Assembly: GCA_026874595.1 (NCBI GenBank)
Contig: CM049320.1
Location: 48,744,714 to 48,808,713 of the forward strand
Origin: Sipunculus nudus
Taxonomy: Eukaryota; Annelida; Sipuncula; Golfingiida; Sipunculidae
DNA length: 64,000 nucleotides
Direction: 5' to 3'
This document shows positions 24,279-35,772 of the stretch, piece after piece (positions within the stretch are counted from its first letter, which is position 1; each line of letters begins with the position of its first letter). The notes below the pieces were generated by a model that saw only the letters and a program-made list of their open reading frames with translations, was not told where the DNA came from and did not search any database. The position numbers and the translations under genes are program-made.

Positions 24279-24590
24279 TGTCTGCTGTACTCTTTGTACC
24301 TGCTGTGCTCTGTCTACCTGCTGTACTCTGTGCGTTTGCTGAACTCTGTGTGTGCTGTGCTCTGTCTACCTGCTGTGCTCTGTCTACCTTCTGTACTCTG
24401 TATGTTTGCTGTACTCTGTGTTCCTGCTGTACTCTGTGTGTTTGTTATACTCTGTGTACCTGCTGTACTCTATGTACCTGCTGTATTCTGTGTCTGCTGT
24501 ACTTCGTGTTCCTCCTGTGCTTGTGTATTGCTATGCCTGCTTACCTGTGGTGCTGTATGCATCTATTGCAATGTGTATCTGCAGTGGTTT
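24279..24590 (+). repeat. 16/18-bp minisatellite, right part
   Basis: Continuation of the array at 22804-23330 after the Helitron. It has more diverged units (CTGTGCTCTGTCTACCTG and CTGTGTTCCTG variants), decaying after about 24520. Open frames of 91-153 codons are repeat-driven. Confidence 0.92.
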
Positions 24591-24593
24591 TTA

Positions 24594-25040
24594 TAGCTCA
24601 GCTGACTGTAAGTCAACTGAAGTATAGGAATGGCGCTTTGTCCGTTGTCCGTCCGGCCGTCTGGCTGTCCGTTAGCAGGGCACAAATCCTAACTGCTGGA
24701 CCTAGAAACTTCTTCGTGAATATCAAGGGAGATCAATAAAAAAACTCCTTGGAAACCTGACATTAGGTCACTGGTCATTTTCCGAGCTATGGGGCTTGAA
24801 AGTACCCCCAGAAAAATAAAAAAAATGATACAAAACCTCCAATATCTTGATAATTAATGCATGGATTGTCATGAATCTTGCCTTGGATATTGACCATGGC
24901 TAGTCTTGTCAGTTCCCAAAAAGTGGTGGCACCACCTGTATTTTTATTTTAACAAATTTTTTTTATTTTTTACTACAAAATGACAACAATCATGTCGGTT
25001 TCTCAGCTGTAATTACATCTAGTGTCCCAAAACCTGGTGT
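24594..25040 (+). mobile_element. AGCTCA-family element, copy E: left end
   Basis: It opens TTATAGCTCAGCTGACTGTA with the arm GTCAACTGAAGTAT, then GTCCGTTGTCCGTCCGG. It matches copy D for about 370 bp (GCACAAAT, CTGGACCTAGAAACTTCT, GGTCACTGG, GTGGTGGCACCACCTGTA). A plausible right end lies at 26495-26530, so the AGGTCA-unit array that follows is read as the interior of this copy. It begins immediately after the 18-bp minisatellite. Confidence 0.65.
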
Positions 25041-26480
25041 GTTTATTGATCACAAGTGGATGCCATATAGTTATCACCCTGTCTGTCTGTTTGTCTGTCT
25101 GTCCATCCGTCCATCCACACAAATTTGTTTCCTGATGATTACTCCAGGTTGTATTGACACATGGATTTCAAATTTGACTTACATATGGCCCACCACTAAA
25201 GCAAGAACCTATATGATTTTGGGGTCATGAGGTCAGAGGTCAAGGTCACAGGACTCACTTTTTAAAAAAAAAGATTATGGCTGCATTTTAAGCCAAGATT
25301 TTCATCCTGAACTTTCCGTTTTGCACATTTAGCTGACTTGCCAGTATGGGGAGAGCATAAATGAATTTGGGGTCACATGGTCAAAGGTCAAGGTCACAGG
25401 GGCCATCTGTTTACAAATTAGTTTTCAGATGATAACTCCAGTTTAGTTTGACATATTAGTTTCAAACTTAACTTATATATGACTCACCACTAAAGTAAGA
25501 ACTGTGTGGATTTTGGGGTCTAACGGTCAAAGGTCATGGTCACAGGACTCATTTCTTTAAAAAGAATGCATATGCATTTGAAGCCAAACTTTTCATCCCA
25601 AACCTTCTATCTTCAAGATATTGCTAACCTGCCAATAGGGGAAGATTCTGTTCAATTTTGGGGTCATGAGGTCAAAGGTCTAGGTCACAGTACCCACGTA
25701 TTTAGAAAGATTGTGGATGCATTTTAAGCCAAACTTTTCATACAAACCTTCCATCTTGCACCTATAGCTAAGCTGCCAATAGGGGAAGAAACTGGTTAAT
25801 TTGGGGGTCACAAGGTCAAAGGTCATCGTCATAGGGGCCCATCTGTCCACATATTTGTTTCTCAATGATAACTCCAGTTTGAATTGACATATTAGTTTCA
25901 ATTTTGACTTATATATGACCCACCAATCATGTAAGAATCCTTTTGATTTTAGGGTCATAAGGCCAAAGGTCCAGGTCACAGGACCCACTTCTTTAAAAAG
26001 ATTGTTGATGTATTTTTAGCCAAACTTTCTCTCCCAAACATTCTATCTTCCAGATGTTGCTCACCTGCCAATAGTGGAAGTAACTGATTGATTTTGGGGT
26101 CACAAGGTCAAGGTCATGGGGGCCATCAATTCACATATTAATTTCCAGATGATGACACCAGTTTAGTTTGAAATACTGGTTTCAAACTTGACTTATATAT
26201 GGCCCACCACTAAAGTAAGAACTGTTGATTCTTGGGTCATGAGATCAAAAGGTCAAGGTCACGGGACCCACTACTTTAGAAAGCCAAACTTTTCATCCCA
26301 ATTCTTCCATCATCAACATGTGGTGCACCTGCCAATAGGGGAAGTTTCCTTTTGATTTTGGGGTTATAAGGTCAAAGGTTAAGGTCACAGGGCCCATCCA
26401 TTCACAAATTAGTTTGGGTAGACAGGTTGGCTTCAAACTGATCACAGGACCAATATTTTGGAAACCCTCATAAACATATA
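25041..26480 (+). repeat. ~146-bp repeat array with AGGTCA direct repeats
   Basis: After a GTCTGTCTGTTTGTCTGTC tract come nine diverged units, each with GGTCA(A/G)AGGTCA or a close variant, usually followed by AGGTCAC. These clusters start at 25231, 25379, 25525, 25670, 25814, 25961, 26105, 26243 and 26370, with spacings of 148, 146, 145, 144, 147, 144, 138 and 127. Other unit landmarks are GATAACTCCAGTTT, ATATATG(A/G)CCCACCA and CTGCCAATAGGGGAAG; alternate units differ, giving an underlying ~290-bp period. AGGTCA-n-AGGTCA is the DR1 arrangement bound by RXR/HNF4/COUP-type nuclear receptors. Binding here is inference. Confidence 0.85.
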
Positions 26481-26533
26481 TCCTTATAGACAAATGCAGC
26501 TGAGCGTCGCGCCCATGCGTCCCTAGTGTTAAC
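26481..26533 (+). mobile_element. AGCTCA-family right end (copy E)
   Basis: GCAGCTGAGCGTCGCGCCC, then ATGCGTCCCTAGTGTT, parallels the right end of copies A and B (AGCTGAGCACAGTGACCC, ATGGGTCCCTTGTT). It lies where the AGGTCA array stops and the F family starts, so it probably closes the element opened at 24594. Confidence 0.55.
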
Positions 26534-28930
26534 AAACCTGTGAGGTTATGCAATTGTGTGATATCATCTGTCCTCCTTATTTTAACCCATACTATCTCAA
26601 AAATGGCAGGAGCTTGCATCTCCAAATTTTATGCAAGAAAATTAGTCATCTAAAAAACTCTTTTAGATTTTACTTATTTTTTGCTATCTGCATTTACTTA
26701 GATTTTACAGTGAAAAAGCTAAAAACCTTCCAAATGCTTCTTCTCTGAAACTGTCCACTGTTAAATGTTTCACAGGAATAATCTCTGAAACAATCATTCC
26801 CAAGTTTGTGTGAATGGTTCCAGTTCAATAAATTTTAGCCGAGTTACAGGAAGCTGAACTTAGTCATTTAGCCAAAAAAAGATACTAAAATTACATTATC
26901 AGAAATGGCTGGAGCTATTATCACCAAATTTTATACAAATGTTAGTCACATGACCCATATATGAAATAGAGGTATTTGTGTCACCACCTGCACCAACATT
27001 TTCTGTATGAGGGTCATTGCTCATCAGTACATAACCCATAATTTCCCAGGAATGAATAGCAGGAGCTAGCATCCCAATATTTTATGCAAAATCTGTCACA
27101 TATCAATTTTTGTGGGTTTGAGGTTTTTGTGGCTCCACCTGCAATAACTCACATTTTATGGGGGGAAAAGCTAAAAAGCCTTTGAAAATCTTCTTCTCTG
27201 AAATAATTCAGCCAGTTTGTTCAATATTTCACAGAAATGATCCCAGATATCAGCTCTCTCAAGTTTGTTCATATAGTTTGGGTATGATAAATTTTGGCCA
27301 TGTTACATGAATTTGAGCTTAGTCATTAGGCCAAGTAAACATACTGACATAACAATCTAAGAAATGACAGGAGCTAGCAACACCAAATTTTGGCAAATGT
27401 TGGTCACATGACTCACATTAGTAATTGCAGTTTTTTGGTGCCACCTACATTGACCTGTTTTTTACAAACAAAAACCTTATAATTTTAGCATCTGTCAGCT
27501 TGAAAATATTTTATGATGAAAATCTCAAAATGAATTGTTTAATTTTTCACAAGAATTATGCTAGGGTAGGGTTCTTTCAATTCTATAAGAATAGATTGGG
27601 TTCGTTGATTTTGGGTAGAGTCATAGAAAGCTGAAATGGTCTTGTGGCCATTAGTAACTGAGATACCATTAGTAGTCTTCTTCTGCTAAACTTTTTCAAC
27701 TTCTGTAATGTTGCACAAAAAACGATTCTTAGAAGGCCTATGATAAGTTACTTAAATGATTGTTGGCAGAATTATGGACTAAATCTTTAATTATTCTAAA
27801 CATTTTGATTAAAATTTTATGGATATGTCAGCTGGAAAAAAGCATTGTAGCAAAAGTCTTTCAGTATGTGTAAACAGATTAACCAACAGGCCAAGATTAT
27901 GTCTGTATCTATAAATAGCTTGGCAGACTGCCAACTGCATCAGATTATTTAACAGGTTGAGAGTTCACTCAGTGCAGCCAGGTGTAGGTCAAGAGTTCAC
28001 TCAGTGCAGCCATGGCAGGTCTAGAATTCCCTCAGTTCAGTAGCTGCAGGTTAACTCAGGGCAACTGCCTTTCACACCTAAGCCTGGTCAGCCCAGTGCA
28101 CCTTACTCAAGAGAAGTTTGATATATTGGTGTGGTATTACGATCTGTCCATGCATCTTTGATGACTTTCTCTTAAACAAGATTATGTTCCTACCTATAAT
28201 GACTCTTGCACAGAGTATGTCCCTGCTTATTTCTCAGGAGGGATTTGATATATCAGCCTGGTATAGTGCATATTTATACATATAGGATAGCTTCGTTGTA
28301 TACAAGACTGGTGGCGCCACTTGCAACAATTCTTGCACAGTGTAAGTCCCTGCTTATTTTTCAGACCTGTGGGATTTGATATATAAGCCTGGAATGTGGC
28401 ATTTGTAAACATCTCAGATAGCTTTGTCATGTGCAAGACAGGTGGCAACACCTACAATAATATTTGCAGTGTATACTCATGCTTATTCCTCAGGAGTGAT
28501 TTGGCATATCAGCCTGAAATTGTGCATGTTGATACATCTTGGATAGTTTTATTGTATACAAGACTTGTGGCACCACCCACAATTGTTCATGCATCTATGC
28601 ACATAGCTGAAGAGTGGTTTGAAGCATCTGCCAGAAATTTTGCATGTCCATACATCTTTGATGGCTTTCTCATACACAAGACTGGTGGTGCCAACCACAA
28701 TCAATTTTGTGTTGTATGCACCCATACCAGTATTTCAGCAGTGATATTTGTGTAATGTGTGCATGCACTCAGGTTCAAATTGTTCAGTGCTTGCATTGTA
28801 CATATACATGTCACACATGTCTTGAAAAGTTACGTTTCAGCATTGAAGCTTTATACCTGATGTATACCCCATTGCACAGGTTTGCAGTAGGCCTGTATGC
28901 TTGTCCATTATATGAAATGCACAGGCAAAT
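26534..28930 (+). repeat. Dispersed repeat family F, copy F1
   Basis: A long composite repeat that aligns end to end with 39002-41010. The first part has units around GGCAGGAGCTAGCATCACC, AAATTTTATGCAAA, GTCACATGACTC and TGGTGGCACCACCTGCA. The middle holds CTTGAAAAAAGCATTGTAG and two diverged copies of a 32-bp GGTCAAGAGTTCACTCAGTG motif (27955-28025). The last part has ~120-133-bp units with GACTGGTGGCGCCAC near 28304, 28437, 28561 and 28680, and ends near CCCCATTGCACAGG. Frames of 74-119 codons are broken and not homologous to anything that I recognise. The class is unknown. Confidence 0.75.
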
Positions 28931-29575
28931 CAGGCAAATCAGGCAAGACAAACCCTGAACAGTGTCAGGCCAGCCACATACCTCTGAACAGTTTAAGGCC
29001 AGCCACATACCCCGGTACAGTTTAAAGCCAGCCACATATCTCTGAACAGTGAAAGGCCAGCCTCTGAACAGTTTAAGGCCAGCCACATTCCTCTGAACAA
29101 AATAAGGCCAGTCACATGCCTCTGAATAGTGAAAGGCCAGCCACATGCCTCTGAACAGTAAAAGGCCAGCCGCATACCGCTGAACAGTTTAAGGCCAGCT
29201 GCATCCCTCTGAACAGTGTAAGGCTGGCTACATTCCTCTGAACAATATAAGGCCAACCACATGCCTCTGAACAGTGTAAGGCCAGCCACATGCCTCTGAA
29301 AAGTGTAAGGCCAGCCACATGCCTCTGAACAGTGTAAGGCCAGTCACATATGCCAAAGAATTATGAAAGGCCAGCCACATGCCACTGATGAGTGTAAGGC
29401 CAGCCACCTGCCTCTTAAAAGTGTAAGGCCAGCAACCTGCCTCTGAACAGTGTAAGCCCAGCCACCTGTCTCTGAACAATGTAAAGCCAGCCCCCTGTCT
29501 CTGAACAGTATGAGGCCTGCCTCCAGATAGCATGTGTAAGACCAGCTTCATGCCTCTGGACAGTGTAAAACTACA
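28931..29575 (-). repeat. 29-bp minisatellite
   Basis: About 20 units on the plus strand of the form CTCTGAACAGTGTAAGGCC plus AGCCACATGC. The 29-bp spacing is exact in the best part (29281 to 29310). It is preceded by three GGCAAATCA copies at 28923-28945. Minus-strand frames of 68-111 codons with GWPYTVQR-like repeats come from the array. Confidence 0.95.
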
Positions 29576-30244
29576 GTTTCAGTCATGTGTGACAAAATAT
29601 AGAAAAATATCAATATATGAAAACCATATAATATACACAATATATTAATCACACTATATTGATAATATCGCACACCCTTACTGAAAACTGAAATAAAAAA
29701 CTACCACTAGCAGTAGTAGTACATAGAGAAGACACATGAGGGCTGTTACAGTATGAAGTGCCTGGTAAAGCAGCCCTGACTGCTAGGTCAGGACCTCAGG
29801 TAGTGAGCTGATGTCGACTTATATCAGGTGGGATGTAAACAAGCTGCTGAGGCTGCCAGGTATCACTCAGACTGCCAGTCACTGCAGCAGCCACACACAC
29901 CTCTCTGGCCTGTTCTTATGAACTTGTTACAAAGATGTACAATTCCTCTGCATCAGACTTTTTGCTGGTGATGCTGTTGTAAAGAGGTGGTTATATTGAG
30001 ATGTGAGTGATCATGATGAAGTGTGCTGAAATCATCTGAACTTTATATTTTAGAACTAACAGAGACACAAAATGTCCAAAAACATCCAACAAGTATGACA
30101 AAACTGCCAACATAATGTACATAACTAGACAACTTCAAGCAAATGTTAATCTGCTCTTAACACAGTGGCATAGATTAACTGAGGCATGGAATGTCTTCTG
30201 ACATGAGAGCCCTTCAGATGCTTAATAATCCCAAGCTGCACTGA
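29576..30244. other. Unique sequence with small mixed-composition island
   Basis: About 29740-29930 is less AT-rich, with CCTGACTGCTAGGTCAGG and repeated CTGCCAG and GCAGCAG motifs. The rest is AT-rich. There is no exon evidence. Confidence 0.35.
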
Positions 30245-30965
30245 CAGACACCTCCAATATTGTTATTGTAGATGGTGCCACCAGTCTTTGTACAAGATAA
30301 GGTATCCTAGACCTTCCCGATTCATCAAACCAATCCTGAGATATACAAGATTTTTACCAAAAATAGATGCACAGATGGATGCCATTAAAAAATTATTGTA
30401 GGTGGCATTACCTAGCTGTTTTCCCTGAAACATAAAGCTACCCAAGACCTATAAACATGCAGAGTGTCATGAAACCATTCCAGAGATAAGTGCATGAATG
30501 TATTACAGGTATACAAAAATATGAGTGTAGGTAGTGTCACCTGTCTTTGCACAAGTAAGCTATCCAAGAGGGATGGACCTGCAAAATTTGGGTCTGATAT
30601 GCCAGACTAATCAAAGAAGAATTTCACCCATAATAGACCCACTGATAGACACCATGCACATATGATTCTAGGTGGCCCCATCAGTCTTCACTTTCAGATA
30701 CAGATATCCAAGATCTATGGATGTACAAAATTTCAGAGTGATATGTCAAACTACAATTTGTGTGATTTTCACCAAAAAAAGATGCACAGAATGACATCAT
30801 GTAAACATAGTTGTAGGTATGGGGACCAATCTTGTATATGAGAAAAAATATCCAAGATTTGTCAATATGCAAAATTTCAGGCCAATATGTCAAACCTCTG
30901 AGAGTGAACTGGTACATTTTCAGAAAAAAATCTGTACAAATCTGTTTTGATCTCCACATGGGTGA
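30245..30965 (-). repeat. F-family units in inverted orientation
   Basis: Phrases such as GGTGCCACCAGTCTTTGTAC, ATATCCAAGATCTATGGATG and AAATTTCAGAGTGATATGTC are reverse complements of the F1 end units (GACTGGTGGCGCC, CATCTTGGATAG, GCATATCAGCCTGAAATT). Four or five units of about 130-150 bp are present. Minus-strand frames here are repeat-derived. Confidence 0.7.
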
Positions 30966-32078
30966 TTAGGTTACCATGATCTCATTTGAAAAGATTATAT
31001 GTACTGTACAACTTGTACTCAACACATATATGCATAGATCTAGTATCATAGCCAGTACCAACACATCAGTCAGCTATGTATCATGACCTGTGGTCACTTC
31101 TTTATTTATAGAATATAATTGACAAAGTTCTTAATACTGGTATATTAGTTGTTCATTTCTGTATATGGCAAATTATCACTTATTTACTAATTATAAATTT
31201 AATTAGCAAACTAGCAGAAAAGCAACTAAAATATTTGTTTTATTGTAAAACTGAAATATTAATCATTTACTAAATTTTCAATGTTGTATTTCCCAATAAT
31301 TAATTAAAACTTTTGATCATACTGCAGTTTGAAGTAGCACAAACAATTATGATATCCTAATGTAGGATGAGGACTGACACCCCCCTCCCCTGTAAATGTG
31401 TCATGTGATTAGACATTAACCTTATAATATAATATGTTATGTTTGTGGAGTGGATTTATTTACAAAAAATATATGAAATTCTGTCAAAAAGAAAATGATA
31501 GATCATACAAAGACTTTTATGAAAGAAATATCAGAAATGTTTTAAAATTAAAATACAATTCCTTGATCAAGAGAGATTGTTCATGTTCAGATTCAGATCA
31601 ATTTGACACTACCACAAAGATACTTACAAGACTTGTCAATAAAGTATTGACTAAATAAGTATTTAGGATAACAGCCTTGCTCCTGTTTGGGCAAATTTGT
31701 ACTTGTTATAAGTTTTTTATTAGAAAACTACAGACAAAGTCTGGTGTTATTTATGATATTTTATGAGAACCAAATTGATTTTTATATCCTAGATTGCTCA
31801 CTATAATAGTATATATAAAATCCATTTCCTCTGTTGCAATGTTAAATTGTATGGTAGAACGAAAAAAAAATCTTAATACAGAGAGAAATACACCCATATC
31901 CTGTGTCTTACACTGAAGGTTAATCACAAGAAAGTGTGTATGCATCCTTCCTAAGAGTGATATGGTTTATGAAAAGTTTGTATAAGTATTTTGTACAAGT
32001 ATCTTGTATAAGTATGTAGATAGTTTAAAAAAAATGTATGTATTATCCATCCAAAGGGTGGGATGGTATACAAAACAA

Positions 32079-32079
<1 letters not shown>
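30966..32079. other. Unique AT-rich non-coding sequence
   Basis: A 74-codon plus-strand frame at 31434-31658 is rich in K, N, D and R and looks mildly protein-like, but AT-rich chance frames look the same. No splice framing or domain is evident. Confidence 0.35.

Positions 32080-32125
<46 letters not shown>
32080..32125. repeat. (AT)n microsatellite
   Basis: A perfect alternating TA run of about 46 bp followed by TATATAT tracts to 32139. Confidence 0.97.
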
Positions 32126-32131
<6 letters not shown>

Positions 32132-32904
32132 TATATATCTTTCTGTGGAATAAGAGAATATACAAGTCTTTTTTAGTCTTTTTGACTTTTGATAAATGCA
32201 TTCCCACTTGACCACCTTATCTTAATACAGTGCTGTTTTCTTTTCTGTTTTACAGTAGAATAAACCTCAGTAAACATCTTCAGTAATATATTATTAAATG
32301 AGATGTGACATATATATAAACTGAGTAAAGATCTAATCGTTAAACAATCAGTGGTTTAGTTTTGCTTTTGACAGTGACAGGTCACGTTCTGTGTAGGAAG
32401 ATCCTTCTGTTTTATGGCATGTTGGTGACAGTCCACCTGCGACACATAATGAGGAGAGAACCAGTCTATTCTCCCTTGTTCTCGCCAGTGTACAGCTGCC
32501 AGGTGGCAGACACAGGTACATGGCCTCCTGCTGAGTGGTCTGTAGATCTGGTGACATAAGTCTCAGAGGGGCTGACCATGCCATACTAAGGTACAAGTCC
32601 CAGGGCTCCTTACATGGATGGCTGATTCCTCTAGATCTGTTACATGATAGTCAGATGTTAACAACCATTTACCCATCTGAGATAAAAAGCAAGACTAAAT
32701 AGTAATTACAACACAACTCACTAAGTGTTCTGATTAGACCAATAGGGCCTGTTTAGAGGCAGGACTTGAGTCATTCTGAAAACAACACTGCAGTGGCCAC
32801 CCATATTGCCAAACGGACATTGTTTATGTAGCAGGTAATCTTAAGCCTTAGACTGCTCATGAGGAATGAACACAACAAGGAATAGCTATCAATCAGATGA
32901 CCAG
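32126..32904. other. Unique non-coding sequence
   Basis: Overlapping frames at 32348-32596 (82 codons, minus) and 32362-32559 (65 codons, plus) lie in a locally less AT-rich patch with no recognisable product. Confidence 0.35.
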
Positions 32905-33028
32905 TGAACATCACACGTGATTTCTGCCTGTTTGTGGCAAAATTTTACATCACACATGATTTCTGTCTGTATGTGGTTACAAAATAACATCACATATGAT
33001 TTCTGCCTGTATGTGGTCACAAATTTAG
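32905..33028 (+). repeat. 40-bp tandem repeat, three copies
   Basis: CATCACA(C/T)(G/A)TGATTTCTG starts at about 32909, 32949 and 32989. Each copy carries CTGTNTGTGG and an A/T-rich spacer. Confidence 0.9.
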
Positions 33029-34295
33029 CAGAATGTTTGGAGTGCTTGGAGATGATCAATATGCTGAGTTACATCAGGTTCTTTTTGGCAGGTAATTAAT
33101 GCAAAACAGATTAAATGATTCTTCTGGTTTATTGTAAGTGTAGTCATAAATCAAAGGCTGATATGAAAATACCAATTAAGTACTTTGTTCGTCAGTTTTT
33201 ATGCCTTCAATTTACCAAGTTATTTTCACATTACAAACAGAACTTTATTTGTGGATGAATACAAATGTACAATTTGAGAAAAGAAAAGAGAATGTTTATT
33301 TTAGTAATGAGTTATCTTGTGATATATATACACCAGCTGGCCTGCTCATGTACACACTGGATATGGTGTGTACAGAGCTGAGGAGGAAGTATGGCCTTGT
33401 AGGCTCCATTTTAACCTGCAGGCAACAGACCGTGGCTCCCAGCAAACAACACCTCTGTTATTAGCAGAGAACACAACACTCCACAGGACAGAATAACATG
33501 TATGTAGGTCGTACAGCCATGCATGTCTGGTTCCTGCTGATTACAATTTTCACCACACACATGCTCACATTGTGGTTTGTGCTGATCTAGGGAGGGGTGG
33601 GGGCGGTTAACGGATTCAGTCAGCTGTAACACAGGCCTTTATTAAAGCGTGGCCCACTTAACCATTGTTGTAGACTGAGTGTTTGTTGGTGGTCACAGGC
33701 AGTGGTTCCTGGTCATTCAGGCGGGCCAGTTGGGTCTGAACAGATGGCACTTACTTATAAACCTCCAAACATATCCATAAGTACCTGGTAGGCAAATGTG
33801 GAACTGACCTCAGTAGGTAGATTAATTTGTATAAGTAGTGAACATTGACATTTACTGTAGCTTTACACGGTTGTCCTGAAGGTGTTACTGATATCACTGT
33901 TGTTATTGTTTTTAACAGAAAGCCCCTGTAACCCGAGAGACTGTCCAGTAACTGCATGTCCAGAAGCTTCAAGTAGCAGTATAATCCTGCCAAGTAAGTG
34001 TTCAGTTATGTCATATAGAAGGCAATGAAATGGTAAAAAAAGTAAGTCATACTTGAATAGGAGTATAGTCACAGAGTTTTGTAATTTGAGTATGTGCAAT
34101 TCTGTGTTTGTATAATGGGGAATCTGGAGACCTGAATAAAACCTTGATTAATCTCAGTGTGATATGAAATACTGAAACCAAATTAAATAATCTCTGTCTA
34201 TAATATTGAAAAAATCAAGGTAAAACATGAAAAAATCTCAGACTTGAATCTGAGTCACACATGAAATAATCTACAAATAAAAACATTGTAAAGTT
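33029..34295. other. Unique sequence with mixed-composition island
   Basis: About 33330-33740 is less AT-rich, with overlapping frames on both strands (87 codons plus, 73 codons minus) and no recognised domain. It could be regulatory or an undetected exon. Confidence 0.3.
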
Positions 34296-34965
34296 ATTAG
34301 TCTGAAAGGTGTCTGCCTGTGTGGCTCAGGGAAAAAAGTCTGCAGGGTGTCTGCCTGTATGGCTCAGGGATAAAAAGTCTGCAGGGTGTCTGCCTGTGTG
34401 GCTCAGGGATAAAACTTCTGCAGGGTGTCTGCCTGTGTCGCTCAGGGATAAAAAGTCTGTAGGGTGTCTGCCTGTGTGACTCAGGGATAAAAAGTCTGCA
34501 GGGTGTCTGCCCGTGTGGTTCAGTGATACAAAGTCTGCAGTGTGTCTACCTGTGTGGCTCAGTGAAACAAAGTCTGCAGGGTGTCTTCCTGTGTGGCTCA
34601 GGGATAAATGTCTGCAGGGTGTCTGCCTGTGTGGCTCAGGGATAAAAAGTCTGCAGGGTGTCTGCCTGTGTGGCTCAGGGATAAAAAGTCTGCAGGGTGT
34701 CTGCCTGTGTTCCTCAGGGATAAATAGTCTGCAGGGTGTCTGCCTGTGTGGCTCAGGGATAAAAAGTCTGCAGGGTGTCAGCCGTTGTGGCTCAGTGATA
34801 CAAAGTCTGCAGGGTGTCTGCCTGTGTGGCTCAGGGATAAAATGTGTGCAGGGTGGCTGCCTGTGTGGCTCAGGGATAAAAGGTCTGCAGGGTGTCTGCC
34901 TGTGTGGCTCAGGGATTCAAAATCAGGGATAAAAATTCTGCAAATGTCTGAATGTTAGTCAGGAA
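34296..34965 (+). repeat. 39-bp minisatellite
   Basis: About 17 units of GTCTGCAGGGTGTCTGCCTG then TGTGGCTCAGGGATAAAAA. The spacing is 39 bp (34621 to 34660). As 39 is a multiple of three, a 139-codon frame with GVCLCGSGIKSLQ repeats stays open at 34513-34932. It is treated as a repeat artefact. Confidence 0.95.
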
Positions 34966-35772
34966 TAAAAATCTATTGGGTGCCAATATAATCAAGTCTA
35001 CATTAGGCCAAGTTGTGTTACTGTATTGTAAACTTCTCTAAACTGCTGGTTAATTGACGTGATGTTCCTCATCATGGCTCAATGTTAACCTGACACGCTA
35101 CACACATTAGCAGGTATAGATGCATGATTATAGATCATTTAGTGTAGACAAAGTGGGCTGCATGTTACTCAGGTTGCACTATTATTCATGCGGTAATGAC
35201 AGGCCACGCAACACCAAATGGCAATCAAACCTGTGATTGATGCCGTCGAGGGTGAATGCACACCAACAGATGAGGTATCATCAGTCGTTACGCTTGAGCC
35301 GGAAGGACATTAAATAAGGCGGCCTCTTTGTACCTATTGCTACGCACGAGCGGGTCACACTTCATGTCAAGACCTGTCATGCTTCATATCCTGTCTGGTT
35401 CCACATGAGAGAGAATCTAAACTCTGTCCTGTAGGACTCAAATGGTTTGGAACCTGGCTGAAATTATTTTCAATAATTTTTCTCTGGTCCCATAATTGAT
35501 GGATTTTTGCTTACCTATTTCTTATTGTTTATTTTCAAATTTTTAAACATTAAGACCCTGTATCATGCTTCGATCTGTTGAATTCATGTTCATGTGGAAA
35601 AAAATTAAAATAAGCGTTAATCACTTGACTGACTTGTTCTGTGATATACCCCCTTTTAAAGTAAATAGAAGTCAGCTGATCATTTTAAAGTGAAGAGTAA
35701 AAAGCAACATTTGATTTATAGTTGAAAGTTAAGCTAATCATCTAGCTGTTTTATATTCCCATTAAGATTAAT
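34966..35772. other. Unique sequence with candidate regulatory island
   Basis: About 35035-35420 is less AT-rich and unusually CpG-containing for the window (GTCGAGGGTG, CAGTCGTTACGCTTG, CTACGCACGAGCGGG), with TAATTGACG and ATTATTCATGCGGTAATG motifs. No open frame of useful length crosses it. Confidence 0.3.

Noticed and set aside
31434-31658. 74-codon K/N/R-rich frame, possible exon
   Set aside because: Amino-acid make-up matches AT-rich chance frames; no splice signals or recognised domain.
34513-34932. 139-codon GVCLCGSGIKSLQ frame
   Set aside because: By-product of the 39-bp array.
34300-34965. TGGCTCAGGGAT units as tandem tRNA-like sequences
   Set aside because: The 39-bp unit is too short for a tRNA, and no B box or cloverleaf can be drawn.
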